From CAYWRO01 sp964460345 (lineage in GTDB: Bacteria > Planctomycetota > Phycisphaerae > Phycisphaerales > UBA1924), in NCBI GenBank assembly GCA_964460345.1, contig CAYWRO010000002.1, forward strand, positions 1 to 64,000: a DNA stretch of 64,000 nt. The letters are read 5' to 3'. The stretch's first letter is position 1. Every line of letters begins with the position of its first letter. Of the stretch, positions 16,009 to 26,360 are shown one piece after another. A program made the position numbers and the translations under genes. Under the pieces are notes generated by a model. It was not told where the DNA came from. It searched no databases and was given only the letters and a program-made list of their open reading frames with translations.

Positions 16009-17037
16009 ATGACCCGTCGCGCTAACCCCCTGCGCCAACGCGGCTTTACGCTGATTGAGCTCCTCGTCGTCATCGCGATCATCGCGCTGCTCGTTTCGAT
16101 CCTCCTGCCCGCCCTCGCGGGGGCGCGCAGGGCCGCGCGCGTGACCGTCTGCCAGGCAAACCTCAACCAGCTCGGGACCGCTATTCAGTCCTACGCCGCG
16201 GATTTCGTCGACAAGCTCGCTTCGTACTCCTGGACCGTCCGCGAGCAACCCAGCCAGTGGTCCGAGCTGACCACCGCCGACTCCGATTCACGCGCGGCGA
16301 TGAACCAGGCCGTCGACATCGTCCGCCGCCGCAGCAACCTCACCAACCTGCCCAGGATCACCGACCGCATCCCCCACCGCAGCTACACGCACCTCGTGCT
16401 GCTCGACTACCTCTCCCGCCAGATGCCGGAGCAAATCGCCGCCTGCCCCGAGCACAAAACGCTTTTGCAGTGGCAGAAAAACCCCGAGGTCGACCCCGGC
16501 ATCGGCGGCGGTGATACCGGCTACGCGCGCCTGTGGCCCTTCTCCTCGACCTACCAGGTCGTCCCCGCCTCCTGGGCGCCGGACATGATCCAGAACAACA
16601 TGCGCACCTACGAGCAGTCCGGCAGCGACCACAACCTCTTTATGACCACGGACAGCCCGCTCGGACGGCGCAAGATTACGGAAGTCAGCTTCCCGTCGCA
16701 GAAGGTCCTCATGTTTGAGTTCCACGACCGGCACCAGAAGCGCGAGTACTTCTACGCCTACCCCGAGGCCAAGTGCAACCTTGCCTTTGCCGACGGCTCC
16801 GTTCGCTCCCGCAAGACGTCCGAGGCGAACCCGGGCTTCCAGCCCAACGCCCCGAACAGTCCCTTCCCCACCCGCTACCAGTACCGCCCCATCACCGCCC
16901 AGAACTTCGAACCGCCGACAAAGAACGGGCTGGACGCTGAAATGGTGATCGGCTACTACCGCTGGACACGCGGCGGCCTCCGGGGAGTCGACTTCGGCGG
17001 CGCTGAAATCAGCACCGGCCAGCCGCGCCGGAACTGA
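16009..17037 (+). CDS. type II/IV pseudopilin-like protein (prepilin N-terminal methylation motif)
   Basis: 342 residues. RQRGFTLIELLVVIAIIALL is a textbook prepilin cleavage site and hydrophobic helix: a prepilin peptidase would cut after Gly12 and methylate Phe. Downstream is a large soluble domain, and CNLAFADGSVRSRK near the end is the F(A/V)DGSV signature of the planctomycete family usually labelled DUF1559 or H-X9-DG. These proteins are very numerous in planctomycetes and their roles are mostly unknown; none of the other secretion genes is adjacent. AAGGTGAGG lies upstream of the ATG. It is divergent from the propeller gene. Confidence 0.85.
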   Translation: MTRRANPLRQRGFTLIELLVVIAIIALLVSILLPALAGARRAARVTVCQANLNQLGTAIQSYAADFVDKLASYSWTVREQPSQWSELTTADSDSRAAMNQAVDIVRRRSNLTNLPRITDRIPHRSYTHLVLLDYLSRQMPEQIAACPEHKTLLQWQKNPEVDPGIGGGDTGYARLWPFSSTYQVVPASWAPDMIQNNMRTYEQSGSDHNLFMTTDSPLGRRKITEVSFPSQKVLMFEFHDRHQKREYFYAYPEAKCNLAFADGSVRSRKTSEANPGFQPNAPNSPFPTRYQYRPITAQNFEPPTKNGLDAEMVIGYYRWTRGGLRGVDFGGAEISTGQPRRN

Positions 17038-17117
17038 TTCGAGCGAAACCGAATCGCAGGCAGCAAGCAACTCCCGACCGCGGGCTCGCACAGCAGGGCC
17101 GCGCGCGTCCCTCTCCG

Positions 17118-19196
17118 CTACCTCCCCTTCCACACGTTGTTCTGTCGGTCCACATCGGGCAATCCCGCGCCCGGATCAACCTCGACCTTCACCACGCGCA
17201 CGCCGCTCTGAAGTCGAACGGGCGTGAACCATTCATCTGATGCCGCCCAGATCTCCACCGGCGCGCTCCCCTCTTCCACGCGTCCGTCGCTGAACGTCAC
17301 ACGCCACGTCAGCGGCATCACCACCTCGCCGCGGTTCTCGAAGACAATTCGCCCGCGTTGTGAATCATCGTCCCAGCGCACGTCTTTCACCGCCTGATCC
17401 ACGACCCCCGGCTCATAGAACCACCCGCGCCAGAACCAGGTCAGGTCCTCACCCGAAGCATCCTCCATCACCCGGAAGAAGTCCGCCGGCTGGGGGCTTT
17501 TGAACGCCCACCGCCGGATGTAGGTCCGAAACGCATGATCGAACCGTTCCGGGCCCAGAATCTCCTCCCGAAGGATGATCAGCCCCGTCGCCGTCTTCCC
17601 ATATGCCAGCCGCCCAAGCATCCGCCGCGCCATGTGGTCCGGACGCGTGATGATCGGCTGCCAGATCGTTTCCGGGTTTGATGCGACGTACTTGCCCACA
17701 TCCCCGCGCCGCGACTCGAACTCCGGATGGATCTCCAGCGTCGCGTAGTAGTTGATGAAGGTGTTGAAGCCCTCATCCATCCATGCGTGGCGCCGCTCAT
17801 CGTTGTTGACGACCATCGGAAACCAGGTGTGCCCCACCTCGTGCGTCGTCACGCCCCACAACGACTCAGCGCTGTTGCGCCCGCCGCAGAAAACGATCAT
17901 CGGATACTCCATGCCGTACTCCGGTCCGTTCACGTTGGAACACACCGGGTACGGATATGGATACCACCACGCGCTGTAGTGCTCGATTGACTCGCGCACA
18001 TACTGCGTCGATGCCTCCCACGTCTCAATCCCCTCGGCCGGATACAGGCTCTGGCACAGCACCCGTCGCCCGCCCCCCGCATCCGCGCCGCACGCGTCCC
18101 AGATGAACGCATCGCTGCTGGCCCACGCAAACGTCCGCACATCCTCCGCCTTGAAGCGCCACGTCAGGTCGCCCTCGCCCGCGGGCCGCGTAGTTGGATC
18201 CCCGACCTCCCCAGGGCTGCGCACCATCACCGTCTCATCGCTCGCCAGCGCCGCATCAAGCCGCTCACGCTGAGCCGACGTCAGCACCTCCGCCGGATTC
18301 TGCAGCACCCCCGTCGCCGCCACGAGGTGGCTCCGCGGCACGGTCAGGTTCACCTCATAATCCCCGAAATCCGTGTAGAACTCCCCGGCGCCCAGGTACC
18401 CCAGCGTGTTCCAGCCGCTCACATCGTCGTACACGCAGACGTTCGGGAACCACTGGGCTGCCTCGAAGATCACCCCCTCCTTCACCTCCTCGAAGCCCAT
18501 CCGGTTCGACCAGTCCACGAAGTTGAACGCGAACTCAATCTCGATCACAACCTGCCCACCCTCCGCCTGCAGCGGCGTCGGAAGATCGAGCCGGCCGAGC
18601 GTGTCGAATACATGAAGCGTCGCTTCAACGCCGACCGCGTCCCTCGCGCCTCCCGCGACTTCCACCGGCCGAATCACGCGCACCGCCCCGATGTCAAAGC
18701 CGCCGTCCCGATCCGCCTCACCCTCCCGGTCCTGAACGCGGCCGCGCATCGACGCCCCGCGGCTGCCCTCCCGGAACAGGTTCTGCTCCAGGTTGAACCA
18801 CAGGTACTCCAACTCGTCCGGCGAGTTGTTCGTGTAGGTGATCCGCTCCACGGCCTCCACCCGCCTCGCCGCGGCGTCCAGCCGCACGTCGATCACGTAA
18901 TCGGCCCGTTGCGACCAGTACCCCGGCCCAGGCGTGCCGGAGGCCAGCCGCATCGGCGTCGGATCCGGCAGGTCGAGGGAGGCAAAGAGGTGGCCGCTAC
19001 CCCGATTGCCCATTTCCCCCGTTTCCCCCGTATCCCCACCTCGACTCCCCGATTCCGGCGATCCCGCATGACGCCTTGCGCCGGCGGCTCCCTCCCGAAC
19101 TGCCTCGGCCTCCCCCGATCCGGTCCCGGAGACACACCCGGCGCACCACACCCCGGCGCTCAAACCCAGCACCCACAACACCTTCGATGCAACCAT
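17118..19196 (-). CDS. M1-family metallopeptidase, possible lipoprotein
   Basis: 692 residues. An N-terminal hydrophobic segment ends VWCAGCVSG, an imperfect lipobox, so outer- or inner-membrane lipid anchoring is possible. The catalytic site is THEVGHTWFPMVVNNDERRH near residue 449 with the third ligand E in AWMDEGFNTF. GPEYGMEYPMI stands in place of the GxMEN aminopeptidase motif, as in many bacterial M1 members, and a Tyr (GRLAYGKTA) follows. It likely trims extracytoplasmic peptides. AGGAGG lies 7 bases before the ATG at 19196. The region from residue 25 to 90 is low-complexity and Gly-rich. Confidence 0.9.
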   Translation of the reverse strand: MVASKVLWVLGLSAGVWCAGCVSGTGSGEAEAVREGAAGARRHAGSPESGSRGGDTGETGEMGNRGSGHLFASLDLPDPTPMRLASGTPGPGYWSQRADYVIDVRLDAAARRVEAVERITYTNNSPDELEYLWFNLEQNLFREGSRGASMRGRVQDREGEADRDGGFDIGAVRVIRPVEVAGGARDAVGVEATLHVFDTLGRLDLPTPLQAEGGQVVIEIEFAFNFVDWSNRMGFEEVKEGVIFEAAQWFPNVCVYDDVSGWNTLGYLGAGEFYTDFGDYEVNLTVPRSHLVAATGVLQNPAEVLTSAQRERLDAALASDETVMVRSPGEVGDPTTRPAGEGDLTWRFKAEDVRTFAWASSDAFIWDACGADAGGGRRVLCQSLYPAEGIETWEASTQYVRESIEHYSAWWYPYPYPVCSNVNGPEYGMEYPMIVFCGGRNSAESLWGVTTHEVGHTWFPMVVNNDERRHAWMDEGFNTFINYYATLEIHPEFESRRGDVGKYVASNPETIWQPIITRPDHMARRMLGRLAYGKTATGLIILREEILGPERFDHAFRTYIRRWAFKSPQPADFFRVMEDASGEDLTWFWRGWFYEPGVVDQAVKDVRWDDDSQRGRIVFENRGEVVMPLTWRVTFSDGRVEEGSAPVEIWAASDEWFTPVRLQSGVRVVKVEVDPGAGLPDVDRQNNVWKGR

Positions 19197-19541
19197 CTGC
19201 GCCTCCTCATAACGCGGCCATCCAGAACGACGGCCCAGCCAGAGATTTACTGGCCCTTTTGGCAAAGTAGAGTAGCCTTACCACCAGGCGCAGCGGGCGG
19301 TAGGAATGCCACCCACTCGTGAGGGCGGGGTGAAGGAGTCAGGGAGGGGCTATCCCGGGGCGGGGGTGCGCCAGACATGAACGGGCGGCGCCCTCGGGCC
19401 AGGGGCGCCGGAGTCCGTTTACAGACCTGACCGCGCGCCACACATCACGGCCGGCGCGCCGGTCAATTGGCATTAGCCCTCGCCGCGGCCCCGGCAAGGG
19501 TGACGTTCGACGTTCGGGTAACCCACAGAGGAAGAAGCACC
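19197..19541. other. 345-bp divergent intergenic region
   Basis: The region lies between the M1 peptidase and the giant repeat protein, which are transcribed away from each other. It contains the perfect 12-bp palindrome CCGGCGCGCCGG at 19451-19462 and a GACGTTCGACGTTCG direct repeat at 19502-19516, but no convincing gene or promoter hexamers that I can defend. Confidence 0.4.
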
Positions 19542-22500
19542 ATGAGACGAAACGCTCTCGCCACCGCCTGTTGCGCCGTCCTCGGCATAACCGGCCTGGC
19601 CGCCGCCCAACCGGTAAACGATTCCTGCAACGCTCCATTGCCGATCGATTTCGGAATCGTGACGAACGGCACGACCGTCGGCGCTGTTGACAATCCGCAG
19701 TTGGCACTCTCCAACACCTGGTGCAGCAGCGACCCGCTCGACGTCTGGTACACCTTTGATCCTGCTCCGAATACCGAATACCGCGTTGAATTGCTCGGCG
19801 TGACGGGTTCCGGCCACGTCTGCATCAGCGTCATGGACGCCTGCAACGGCACGGATAACCCCTCCGGCATCGGCATCGGCGACGCCGACGACGGGTTTGC
19901 CGGTGACATCATCGGCTTTGACTTCACCAGTGCCGCCTCCGGCGATCCGGTGCTCGTGCGCGTGGGATCGCAGGGAACCGGCCACGACTTCAGCATTCTG
20001 ATCAGCGAGCCTCCCCCAGCGCCCGCCAACGATCTCTGCTCCAGCGCGATTCTCGTTCCGTCGGTCCCCTTCTTCGACTCCGCTTTCGATCTTGAACGCG
20101 CCGGCCACGACCCGGACATCGCCTCGTGCAACGCCGCCAATGACACCGGCCTGATGAACAACGCCGTCTGGTGGCGCTTCGAGGGCAACGACGCCAACAT
20201 CCGCGTCGCCTTCAACGACTTCGAGTTCACTGGCGCGTATGGCGTCTACGTCGGCTCATGCGGCTCCCTGTCAGAGGTCGCCTGTGCCAGCATCGGTGCG
20301 CAGACGATCGACTTCTTCGCCGCGGCCGGCAGCACCTACTACTTCGTCATCATGCACAATGCGCAGCTCCCGATCCACGACATCGGGAACTACGCCACCA
20401 TCGACGTCTCCTTCGCTCCGGTCGGCCCCGCCAATGACGCCTGCTTCAACGCCGTTGCCGTGAACCTTGACTCGCCCGTCCAGGGAGACACCACCGGCGC
20501 GACCGGCAGCGATCTGGCCTCCTGCGGCAGCGATGAGCGCGACGTCTGGTACACGTTTACCCCCGTCGCCAATGCGACTTACAACATCGAAGCGGTCGCC
20601 TTCGTCACCTCGCTCGATGTCGGCGTCTCCGTCTACGAAGGCTTCTGCCCATTCTCGGAAGACCTGGATGTCGGCTGCGCGACTGCCTCCAGCGGCGTCA
20701 CATCCCTGCTCTACACCGCTGATTGCAACGGCACGCCGATCTGGATCCGCGTTGCCTCGGACCAGACGGAGGAAGCGGAGTTCTCCCTGCTCATCTCCGC
20801 CGCCGGGCCGGCCCCGGTCAATGACCGCTGCTGCAACGCTCAGGCGCTCACCCTCAACTCACCCGCACTCGGCTCCACCACGGGCGCTTCGCGTAACCAG
20901 TCCGGCGTCGCCGGCTGCGGCTCGCACCAGGCCGACGTCTGGTACACCTTCACGCCCGCCACCAGCGGCTCCTTCCGCGTCAGCGTCAGCGATCCGAACA
21001 CCACGCGCACGACCAGCATCTCGGCCTTCAGCGGCTGCCCCGAGTTCGGCGGCCTGGAGCTGAACTGCCGTTCGGCAAACGACCCATCAATCGACTTCGT
21101 TGCCTCCGCCGGCCTGCCCGTCTACCTGCGGGTCGGCTCGTCGCACACGAGCACGGTTGATTTCAGCATCGAAGTCGTGGCGGAGACCATTCCCACCGAC
21201 TGCGAGAATGCCCGCATCATCCCGAGCGTCCCCTTCTCCGACACGTGGGTCGGCATCCAGGACGCCTTCGCCGATGTCGACGTCCGCTCCTGCGGCTCCT
21301 CCACCGGCCAGTACATGCCGCACGCCGTCTGGTGGCGATTCGATGGTGACGGCCAGCGCATCCGCGTCACCATGGATGACGGCTCCGGCTTCTCCGGCGC
21401 CTTCACCGTCCTTGAGGCCTCCTTCGGCTGCTCCTTCTTCAACGAGATCTTCTGCGCCACCGGCGGCCCCGAAACCATCGACATCGAGACCCAGGTCGGG
21501 GCCACCTACTACTTCGTCGTCGCCAACAACTCCTCTATCCCCCTGAGCGACACCAACAACGACGCCACCATTGACGTCCAGATCGCCCCGCCGATTCCGG
21601 TCAACGATGAGTGCGGCGATGCGATCGCACTGACCGAGGGCGTTCCAACCGCCGGAACGACCGTCGCCGCCGGCGGCTTCGGCTCCACCACCTGCAGTTC
21701 CTCCAACATCCGCGAGGTCTGGTACTCCTTCGATCCGGCCCCAAACACCCGCTACTTCATCACCATCTCCGATGCCTCTTCCAGCGGCACGCTCGCCATC
21801 TTCAACCTCTGCAGCGACTTCGTTGAGCAGTTCTGCGTGAACGCTACGAATCCTCAGATCGACTTCACCTCTGACATCGCCGGCAACCCCTTCATCATCA
21901 TGTACGGCACATCGCTGGCCAACGAGACCACCTTCAACATCCTCGTTGAAGAGGCTCCGAACCCGCCGCCGAACAACGAGTGTCTCAGCGCCACCAGCGT
22001 TACCCCCGGCGTTCCCGTCGCCGGCACCACCAACGGCGCTGACGGCACCGACGTCGCCTCCTGCGGCGCCGATGAGTGGGACGTCTGGTACACCCTGACC
22101 GCCACCAACGGCGTCCGCTATCGCGCCACCGCGCGCAATGTCACGGGCGCCGTCAGCATCGCCGCCTTCGCAGGCTGCGAGACCGCTGAGATCTCCTGTG
22201 ACACCGGCTCGGCCACCAGCCTCGCCTTCGTCGAGTTCGTCGGCGAGGGCGCCCCGGTCTGGATCCGCGTCGCCTCGAATACCGGCGACATCATTGACTT
22301 TGAGTTCATCGCCGAGATCGCCAACGCTCCCGCAAACGACTCGTGCGACATGCCCGAGCCGATCTTTACCGGCGTCGACACGCCCGGCACCACCTTCTTC
22401 GCCACCGAGGACGCCGGCATCCCCGGCACCGTCTGCGGCTCCGACGAGTGGGACGTCTGGTACGTCTTCGACCCCGAGCCCACCACCACCTACCAGGTCA

Positions 22501-24038
22501 GCGTCACCGGCTTTGACGCCACGCCGAGCATCGGCCTCTTCAGCGCCTGCAACGTCTCTTCGACGCAGTGCGACTCCAGCGCCCCCTTCATGCTGCAGTT
22601 CGACTCCAACGCCTCCGGAGACCCGGTGCTCTTCCGCGTCGCCTCCGACGGCAGCCTCCAGCAGGAGACCGACTTCGTCATTCGCGTCGATGAGCGCGCC
22701 CCGCCGCCCGCCAACGACCTCTGCGCCAACGCCATCGACCTGACCCGCGGCGTCCCCGCCAACGGCACCACGGCCGGTGCGACCCAGGACGGCACCGCCT
22801 CCTGCGGCGCAGATGAGTGGGACGTCTGGTACACCTTCACTCCCCTGCCGAGCACCAGCTACCGCCTCCGGCTGAACAACATTTCCACCTCCGCCAGCCT
22901 TGCGGTCTTCGACGCCTGCGGCGGCTCGGAACTCTTCTGCGACACCGGCACCGTCGCCCTTCCTCCCCTCGTGAACTTCACCTCCGACTCACTCGGTTCT
23001 CCCCTCACGTTCCGCGTCGCGACCGATGAGGGCCTTGTCGAAGAGACCGACTTCCAGATCGTCGTCGACTTCCCGCCCCCGCCCCCGGCCAACGACGACT
23101 GCTTCAACGCCACCGTCGTCTCGCTCAACGAGATCCTCGCCGGCACCACCATCGGCGCGACGCAGGACGGCACCGCCTCCTGCGGCAGCGACGAACTGGA
23201 CGTCTGGTACTTCTTCGATCCGGAACCCAACACCGCCTACCGCGTCCGCACCACGGACACCACCGGCGCACTGAGCCTGGCCGTCTTTGATTCCTGCGGT
23301 GGAACCGAGATCGACTGCGCCACCGGCGGCTCCGTCGTCCCCCACGTCGACTTCATCTCCGATGCGATGGGCACCCCGATTGTCGCCCGCGTCGCCTCCG
23401 ATGAGGGCTCCTTCGAGGAAATCGACTTCGTCTTCACGGTAAACCTCGCCGTACCCCCGGCCAACGACCTGTGCGCGAGCGCCACCGTCGTTGACCTCTC
23501 CAGCGGCCCCTTCCTCGACTTCCAGGACACCGTCGGGGCCACCGACGACGGCGACTCCTTCTCCTGCGCGACGAGCAGCCCCAACGGCAACAAGTCCATC
23601 TGGTACTCGGTCACGACCACCTCCACGATGGAACTCGTCGCCACCGTCAACCCCGTCTTCTACAACCCCAACCTGGTCGTTTACACCGGAACCTGCGGCG
23701 CCTGGACCGAGATTGTCTGCGACGCCAACAACTCCAACGGCGCCATTGATACCGTCACCTGGACGGCCGAGGCCAACACCACCTACCTCGTCTCCGTCAG
23801 CGAAGACGGCTCCTTCGCCCGCGGCGGCCTCACCGACATCTCCATCCGCTCCACCTGCCCGTGCGAGTACAACGGCCAGGCCGGCGTGGATGTCTTTGAC
23901 CTTCTCTCCTACCTCGATCTCTGGTTCGCCAACGCCGCCGGCGCTGAACTCGACGGCAACGGCGCGGTCGACGTCTTCGACCTCCTCGCCTACCTCGACT
24001 GCTGGTTCCCGGCCTCCGCCGGCAACCCCTGCCCGTAA
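19542..24038 (+). CDS. giant exported protein of eleven ~125-residue repeats with dockerin-like module
   Basis: 1498 residues. A signal peptide (MRRNALATACCAVLGITGLAAA) is followed by 11 modules, each opening with P(A/V)NDxC and having a core CGxDEWDVWYTFxP, then SLAVFDACGG and a RVASD strand before FxIxV. The modules resemble PPC-type β-sandwich domains. Modules 2 and 5 are a second subtype with NAVWWRFEGNDANIRV in place of DVWYTF. Paired cysteines at fixed places suggest a disulfide in each module. The end carries CPCEYNGQAGVDVFDLLSYL, a second repeat and FPASAGNPCP. An adhesive or structural role on the surface is inferred. GAGGAAGAAG lies before ATG 19542. Confidence 0.85.
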   Translation: MRRNALATACCAVLGITGLAAAQPVNDSCNAPLPIDFGIVTNGTTVGAVDNPQLALSNTWCSSDPLDVWYTFDPAPNTEYRVELLGVTGSGHVCISVMDACNGTDNPSGIGIGDADDGFAGDIIGFDFTSAASGDPVLVRVGSQGTGHDFSILISEPPPAPANDLCSSAILVPSVPFFDSAFDLERAGHDPDIASCNAANDTGLMNNAVWWRFEGNDANIRVAFNDFEFTGAYGVYVGSCGSLSEVACASIGAQTIDFFAAAGSTYYFVIMHNAQLPIHDIGNYATIDVSFAPVGPANDACFNAVAVNLDSPVQGDTTGATGSDLASCGSDERDVWYTFTPVANATYNIEAVAFVTSLDVGVSVYEGFCPFSEDLDVGCATASSGVTSLLYTADCNGTPIWIRVASDQTEEAEFSLLISAAGPAPVNDRCCNAQALTLNSPALGSTTGASRNQSGVAGCGSHQADVWYTFTPATSGSFRVSVSDPNTTRTTSISAFSGCPEFGGLELNCRSANDPSIDFVASAGLPVYLRVGSSHTSTVDFSIEVVAETIPTDCENARIIPSVPFSDTWVGIQDAFADVDVRSCGSSTGQYMPHAVWWRFDGDGQRIRVTMDDGSGFSGAFTVLEASFGCSFFNEIFCATGGPETIDIETQVGATYYFVVANNSSIPLSDTNNDATIDVQIAPPIPVNDECGDAIALTEGVPTAGTTVAAGGFGSTTCSSSNIREVWYSFDPAPNTRYFITISDASSSGTLAIFNLCSDFVEQFCVNATNPQIDFTSDIAGNPFIIMYGTSLANETTFNILVEEAPNPPPNNECLSATSVTPGVPVAGTTNGADGTDVASCGADEWDVWYTLTATNGVRYRATARNVTGAVSIAAFAGCETAEISCDTGSATSLAFVEFVGEGAPVWIRVASNTGDIIDFEFIAEIANAPANDSCDMPEPIFTGVDTPGTTFFATEDAGIPGTVCGSDEWDVWYVFDPEPTTTYQVSVTGFDATPSIGLFSACNVSSTQCDSSAPFMLQFDSNASGDPVLFRVASDGSLQQETDFVIRVDERAPPPANDLCANAIDLTRGVPANGTTAGATQDGTASCGADEWDVWYTFTPLPSTSYRLRLNNISTSASLAVFDACGGSELFCDTGTVALPPLVNFTSDSLGSPLTFRVATDEGLVEETDFQIVVDFPPPPPANDDCFNATVVSLNEILAGTTIGATQDGTASCGSDELDVWYFFDPEPNTAYRVRTTDTTGALSLAVFDSCGGTEIDCATGGSVVPHVDFISDAMGTPIVARVASDEGSFEEIDFVFTVNLAVPPANDLCASATVVDLSSGPFLDFQDTVGATDDGDSFSCATSSPNGNKSIWYSVTTTSTMELVATVNPVFYNPNLVVYTGTCGAWTEIVCDANNSNGAIDTVTWTAEANTTYLVSVSEDGSFARGGLTDISIRSTCPCEYNGQAGVDVFDLLSYLDLWFANAAGAELDGNGAVDVFDLLAYLDCWFPASAGNPCP

Positions 24039-24097
24039 CAGACGGCCGGCCCCATCCGCCTCGACGCGGGGCTGATCAGCACTGAGTAACACCCCCC

Positions 24098-24127
24098 GCG
24101 GCCCGCGCACCAGCGCGGGCCGCTTTT
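24098..24127 (+). terminator. rho-independent terminator after the giant repeat gene
   Basis: GCGGCCCGCGC (24098-24108) pairs with GCGCGGGCCGC (24113-24123) around an ACCA loop, followed by TTTT. Confidence 0.85.
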
Positions 24128-24198
24128 CATTTGTTTCCCTTGCCCCTCCGCCGCCGCTGCGTTACGGTGGAAGCAGCACGAAGAGAAGGGGACCCATC

Positions 24199-26226
24199 GT
24201 GACCACCAAGCCCGCATCCGCCGCCAGCGCCATCGCCCTCGCCTGCCTGACAACCCTCGCCGCCGCCCAGCCCGTCGCCCATGAGCCCGGTTGGTCGCTC
24301 GCCCGAACCATCACCGCGGGCCAGGGCGTTCAGTCCGCACGCTACAACCCGGTCAACGGCCTCATCTACTTCGGCCGCCGCGGTGAGGGAAGCAGCGACG
24401 GCCTCTTCCGCGTCGAACGAAACATCGCGCACACGCGCTTGGCTCCCGCCTCCAACGTGGCAGCACTGTTCATCGACCACGCCGACGGCGACGTCTTCTT
24501 CTCCGAGGATTACGACGGCATCATCTTCCGCGTCCCCTTCGCCGCGCCGACGCGCGAAGCATGGGTTTCCGGCTTCCACTCCGGCGACGACGACCCCGTC
24601 GGCATGGCGATCGCGCCGGCCGGCTACACCGGGCCGCACCTGGCCCCGGGCGAGGCGATCGTCACCGACCGCGGCAACGGCGGCCCCGATGAGCTCTGGA
24701 AGTGGTTCCCCGACTCACCGGAGAATGAGATTCTCCTCCGCGCCGACGATGGCCTGCTCGTCGACGTCAACGACGTCGCCGTGACCGACTCGGCCATCTA
24801 CCTCGCCGACTTCGCCGCGGCGAACACCCTCGTCCGCTTCGAAGCCGACGGCACGCTCACCACGATTGCCACCAGCGCCCAGATCCCGGATCCGCTCGGC
24901 CTGGCGTGGGACGCCGCGGCGGGGGACCTGCTCGTCCTCGACCGCAACGGCGGCGCGGCGGGCGCGGGGCGCGTCCTGCGCGTCGACCCTGACACCGGAG
25001 CCGCCGAGCCGATCATCACCGGCCTGACGCTCTCGACCTCCAACTGGGCCGGCGTCGACGTCTCCCCCGACGGCCGCCTCATCGTCGTCACGGAGTCGAG
25101 CGCAGGCCTCATCCGCATTTTCGCCGACTGCGTCCCCGCCGGCCCGGATGATGACTGCGACAACAACGGCGTCTGGGACTATTGCGACATCGCCTCCGGC
25201 GCGGCGAGCGACTGCAACCTCAACGGTGTCCGCGACGACTGCGAGATCGCCGCCGGCATCGCCAGCGACTGTGACATGAACGGCATCCCGGACGACTGCC
25301 CCTCCTGCCCGCCGGTGGACGTCGTCTTCATCATGGACACCTCCGCCTCCATGGACAACGAAGGCAGCGCCCTGTGCGGCACGATCAACCAGATCATCGG
25401 CGAACTCGGCTTGATCGGCGTCGATCTCGACGTGACGCTGCTGGCGATCGCCGGCACGCCGGGCAGCCGGTACCCCTGCCTCACCTCGACCGTCGCCGCC
25501 GAGTACGGCACGACCGTCCCCGATTTCCCGCCGCCGGACCTGCAGATCCTCGGCGACTGCCCCGGCGGCAACGAAATCGCCGAGGAGGATTTCGGCCGGG
25601 CCGTCGCGGTCGCCGCGGGTCTTCACCCGTGGACGCCGGGCGCCCTGCGCCTGATCATCCCCATCGCCGATGAGGGCCCCTGGTGCGGCGACCCCGTCAC
25701 CGCCGCCGACGACGCCTCGATCGAGCACGCCATCGACGTCGCCAACGCCCACAACGTCGTCGTCAGCCCGATCACCGGCAACGGCAGCTCAGGCGCAGTC
25801 ATTGCCCTTGCCCAGCAGCTCGCAGCGGAGACCGGCGGCGTCTCCTTCTCGTCGGCCGTGCCGGACAGCGACCTGGCCGATGGCATCAGCGCCCTGGTGC
25901 TGGACGCCTGCACCGCCTACTTCGACTGCAACCGCAACGGCATCCCCGACGACTGCGACATCGCGGCGGGCACCAGCTTCGACAACGACGGCAACGGCAT
26001 CCCCGATGAGTGCTCCCCCTGCCCCTGCGAGCGCGACGGCATCCACGAACAGGTGGATGTCTTCGACCTGCTGGCCTTCCTGGACGACTGGTTCGCCGCC
26101 CCGGCTACACCCGTCCCCGCCGGCTCCGGCGCCGACCAGGACGGCAACAGCGTGATCGACGTCTTCGACCTGCTGGCGTACCTGGATTGCTGGTTCCCGG
26201 CCTCGGCAGGCAACCCCTGCCCGTAA
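24199..26226 (+). CDS. exported NHL/SMP30-like propeller plus VWA domain with dockerin-like module
   Basis: 675 residues, GTG start with AGAAGGGG upstream. The order is: signal peptide (ends LTTLAAAQ); a β-propeller of about 280 residues (GVQSARYNPVNGLIYFGRRG, then repeated LVRFEADGT-like strands); DCNxNGxxDDCEIAxG calcium-loop repeats; a von Willebrand A domain with an intact MIDAS motif (VVFIMDTSASMDNEG); another DCNRNGIPDDC pair; then CPCERDG, two dockerin-like repeats and FPASAGNPCP. The VWA domain likely binds a protein or matrix partner through a metal. It lies 160 bases after the giant repeat gene, behind that gene's terminator. Confidence 0.85.
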   Translation: MTTKPASAASAIALACLTTLAAAQPVAHEPGWSLARTITAGQGVQSARYNPVNGLIYFGRRGEGSSDGLFRVERNIAHTRLAPASNVAALFIDHADGDVFFSEDYDGIIFRVPFAAPTREAWVSGFHSGDDDPVGMAIAPAGYTGPHLAPGEAIVTDRGNGGPDELWKWFPDSPENEILLRADDGLLVDVNDVAVTDSAIYLADFAAANTLVRFEADGTLTTIATSAQIPDPLGLAWDAAAGDLLVLDRNGGAAGAGRVLRVDPDTGAAEPIITGLTLSTSNWAGVDVSPDGRLIVVTESSAGLIRIFADCVPAGPDDDCDNNGVWDYCDIASGAASDCNLNGVRDDCEIAAGIASDCDMNGIPDDCPSCPPVDVVFIMDTSASMDNEGSALCGTINQIIGELGLIGVDLDVTLLAIAGTPGSRYPCLTSTVAAEYGTTVPDFPPPDLQILGDCPGGNEIAEEDFGRAVAVAAGLHPWTPGALRLIIPIADEGPWCGDPVTAADDASIEHAIDVANAHNVVVSPITGNGSSGAVIALAQQLAAETGGVSFSSAVPDSDLADGISALVLDACTAYFDCNRNGIPDDCDIAAGTSFDNDGNGIPDECSPCPCERDGIHEQVDVFDLLAFLDDWFAAPATPVPAGSGADQDGNSVIDVFDLLAYLDCWFPASAGNPCP

Positions 26227-26247
26227 GCGGGCAGGTGGGGCACGGCC

Positions 26248-26283
26248 CCATGGGTCCTATGGGTCTCATGAAACCAATGCAGG
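26248..26283. repeat. degenerate 9-bp tandem repeat
   Basis: CCATGGGTC, CTATGGGTC, TCATGAAAC, CAATGCAGG follow one another with period nine between the VWA/dockerin gene and yifB. A small hairpin (TGGGGC-ACG-GCCCCA, 26236-26250) without a T-tract precedes it. Confidence 0.5.
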
Positions 26284-26360
26284 AGGGCTGGACACCAGCC
26301 CCCCCCGGAACGCCGCTTTCATCCTTTCCAAATCGGGGAAAGTTCGGTATCCTCTCGAGC

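Noticed and set aside
22989..24110. 373-residue minus-strand open frame
   Set aside because: It is a shadow of the giant repeat gene, whose high GC at third positions keeps the other strand open.
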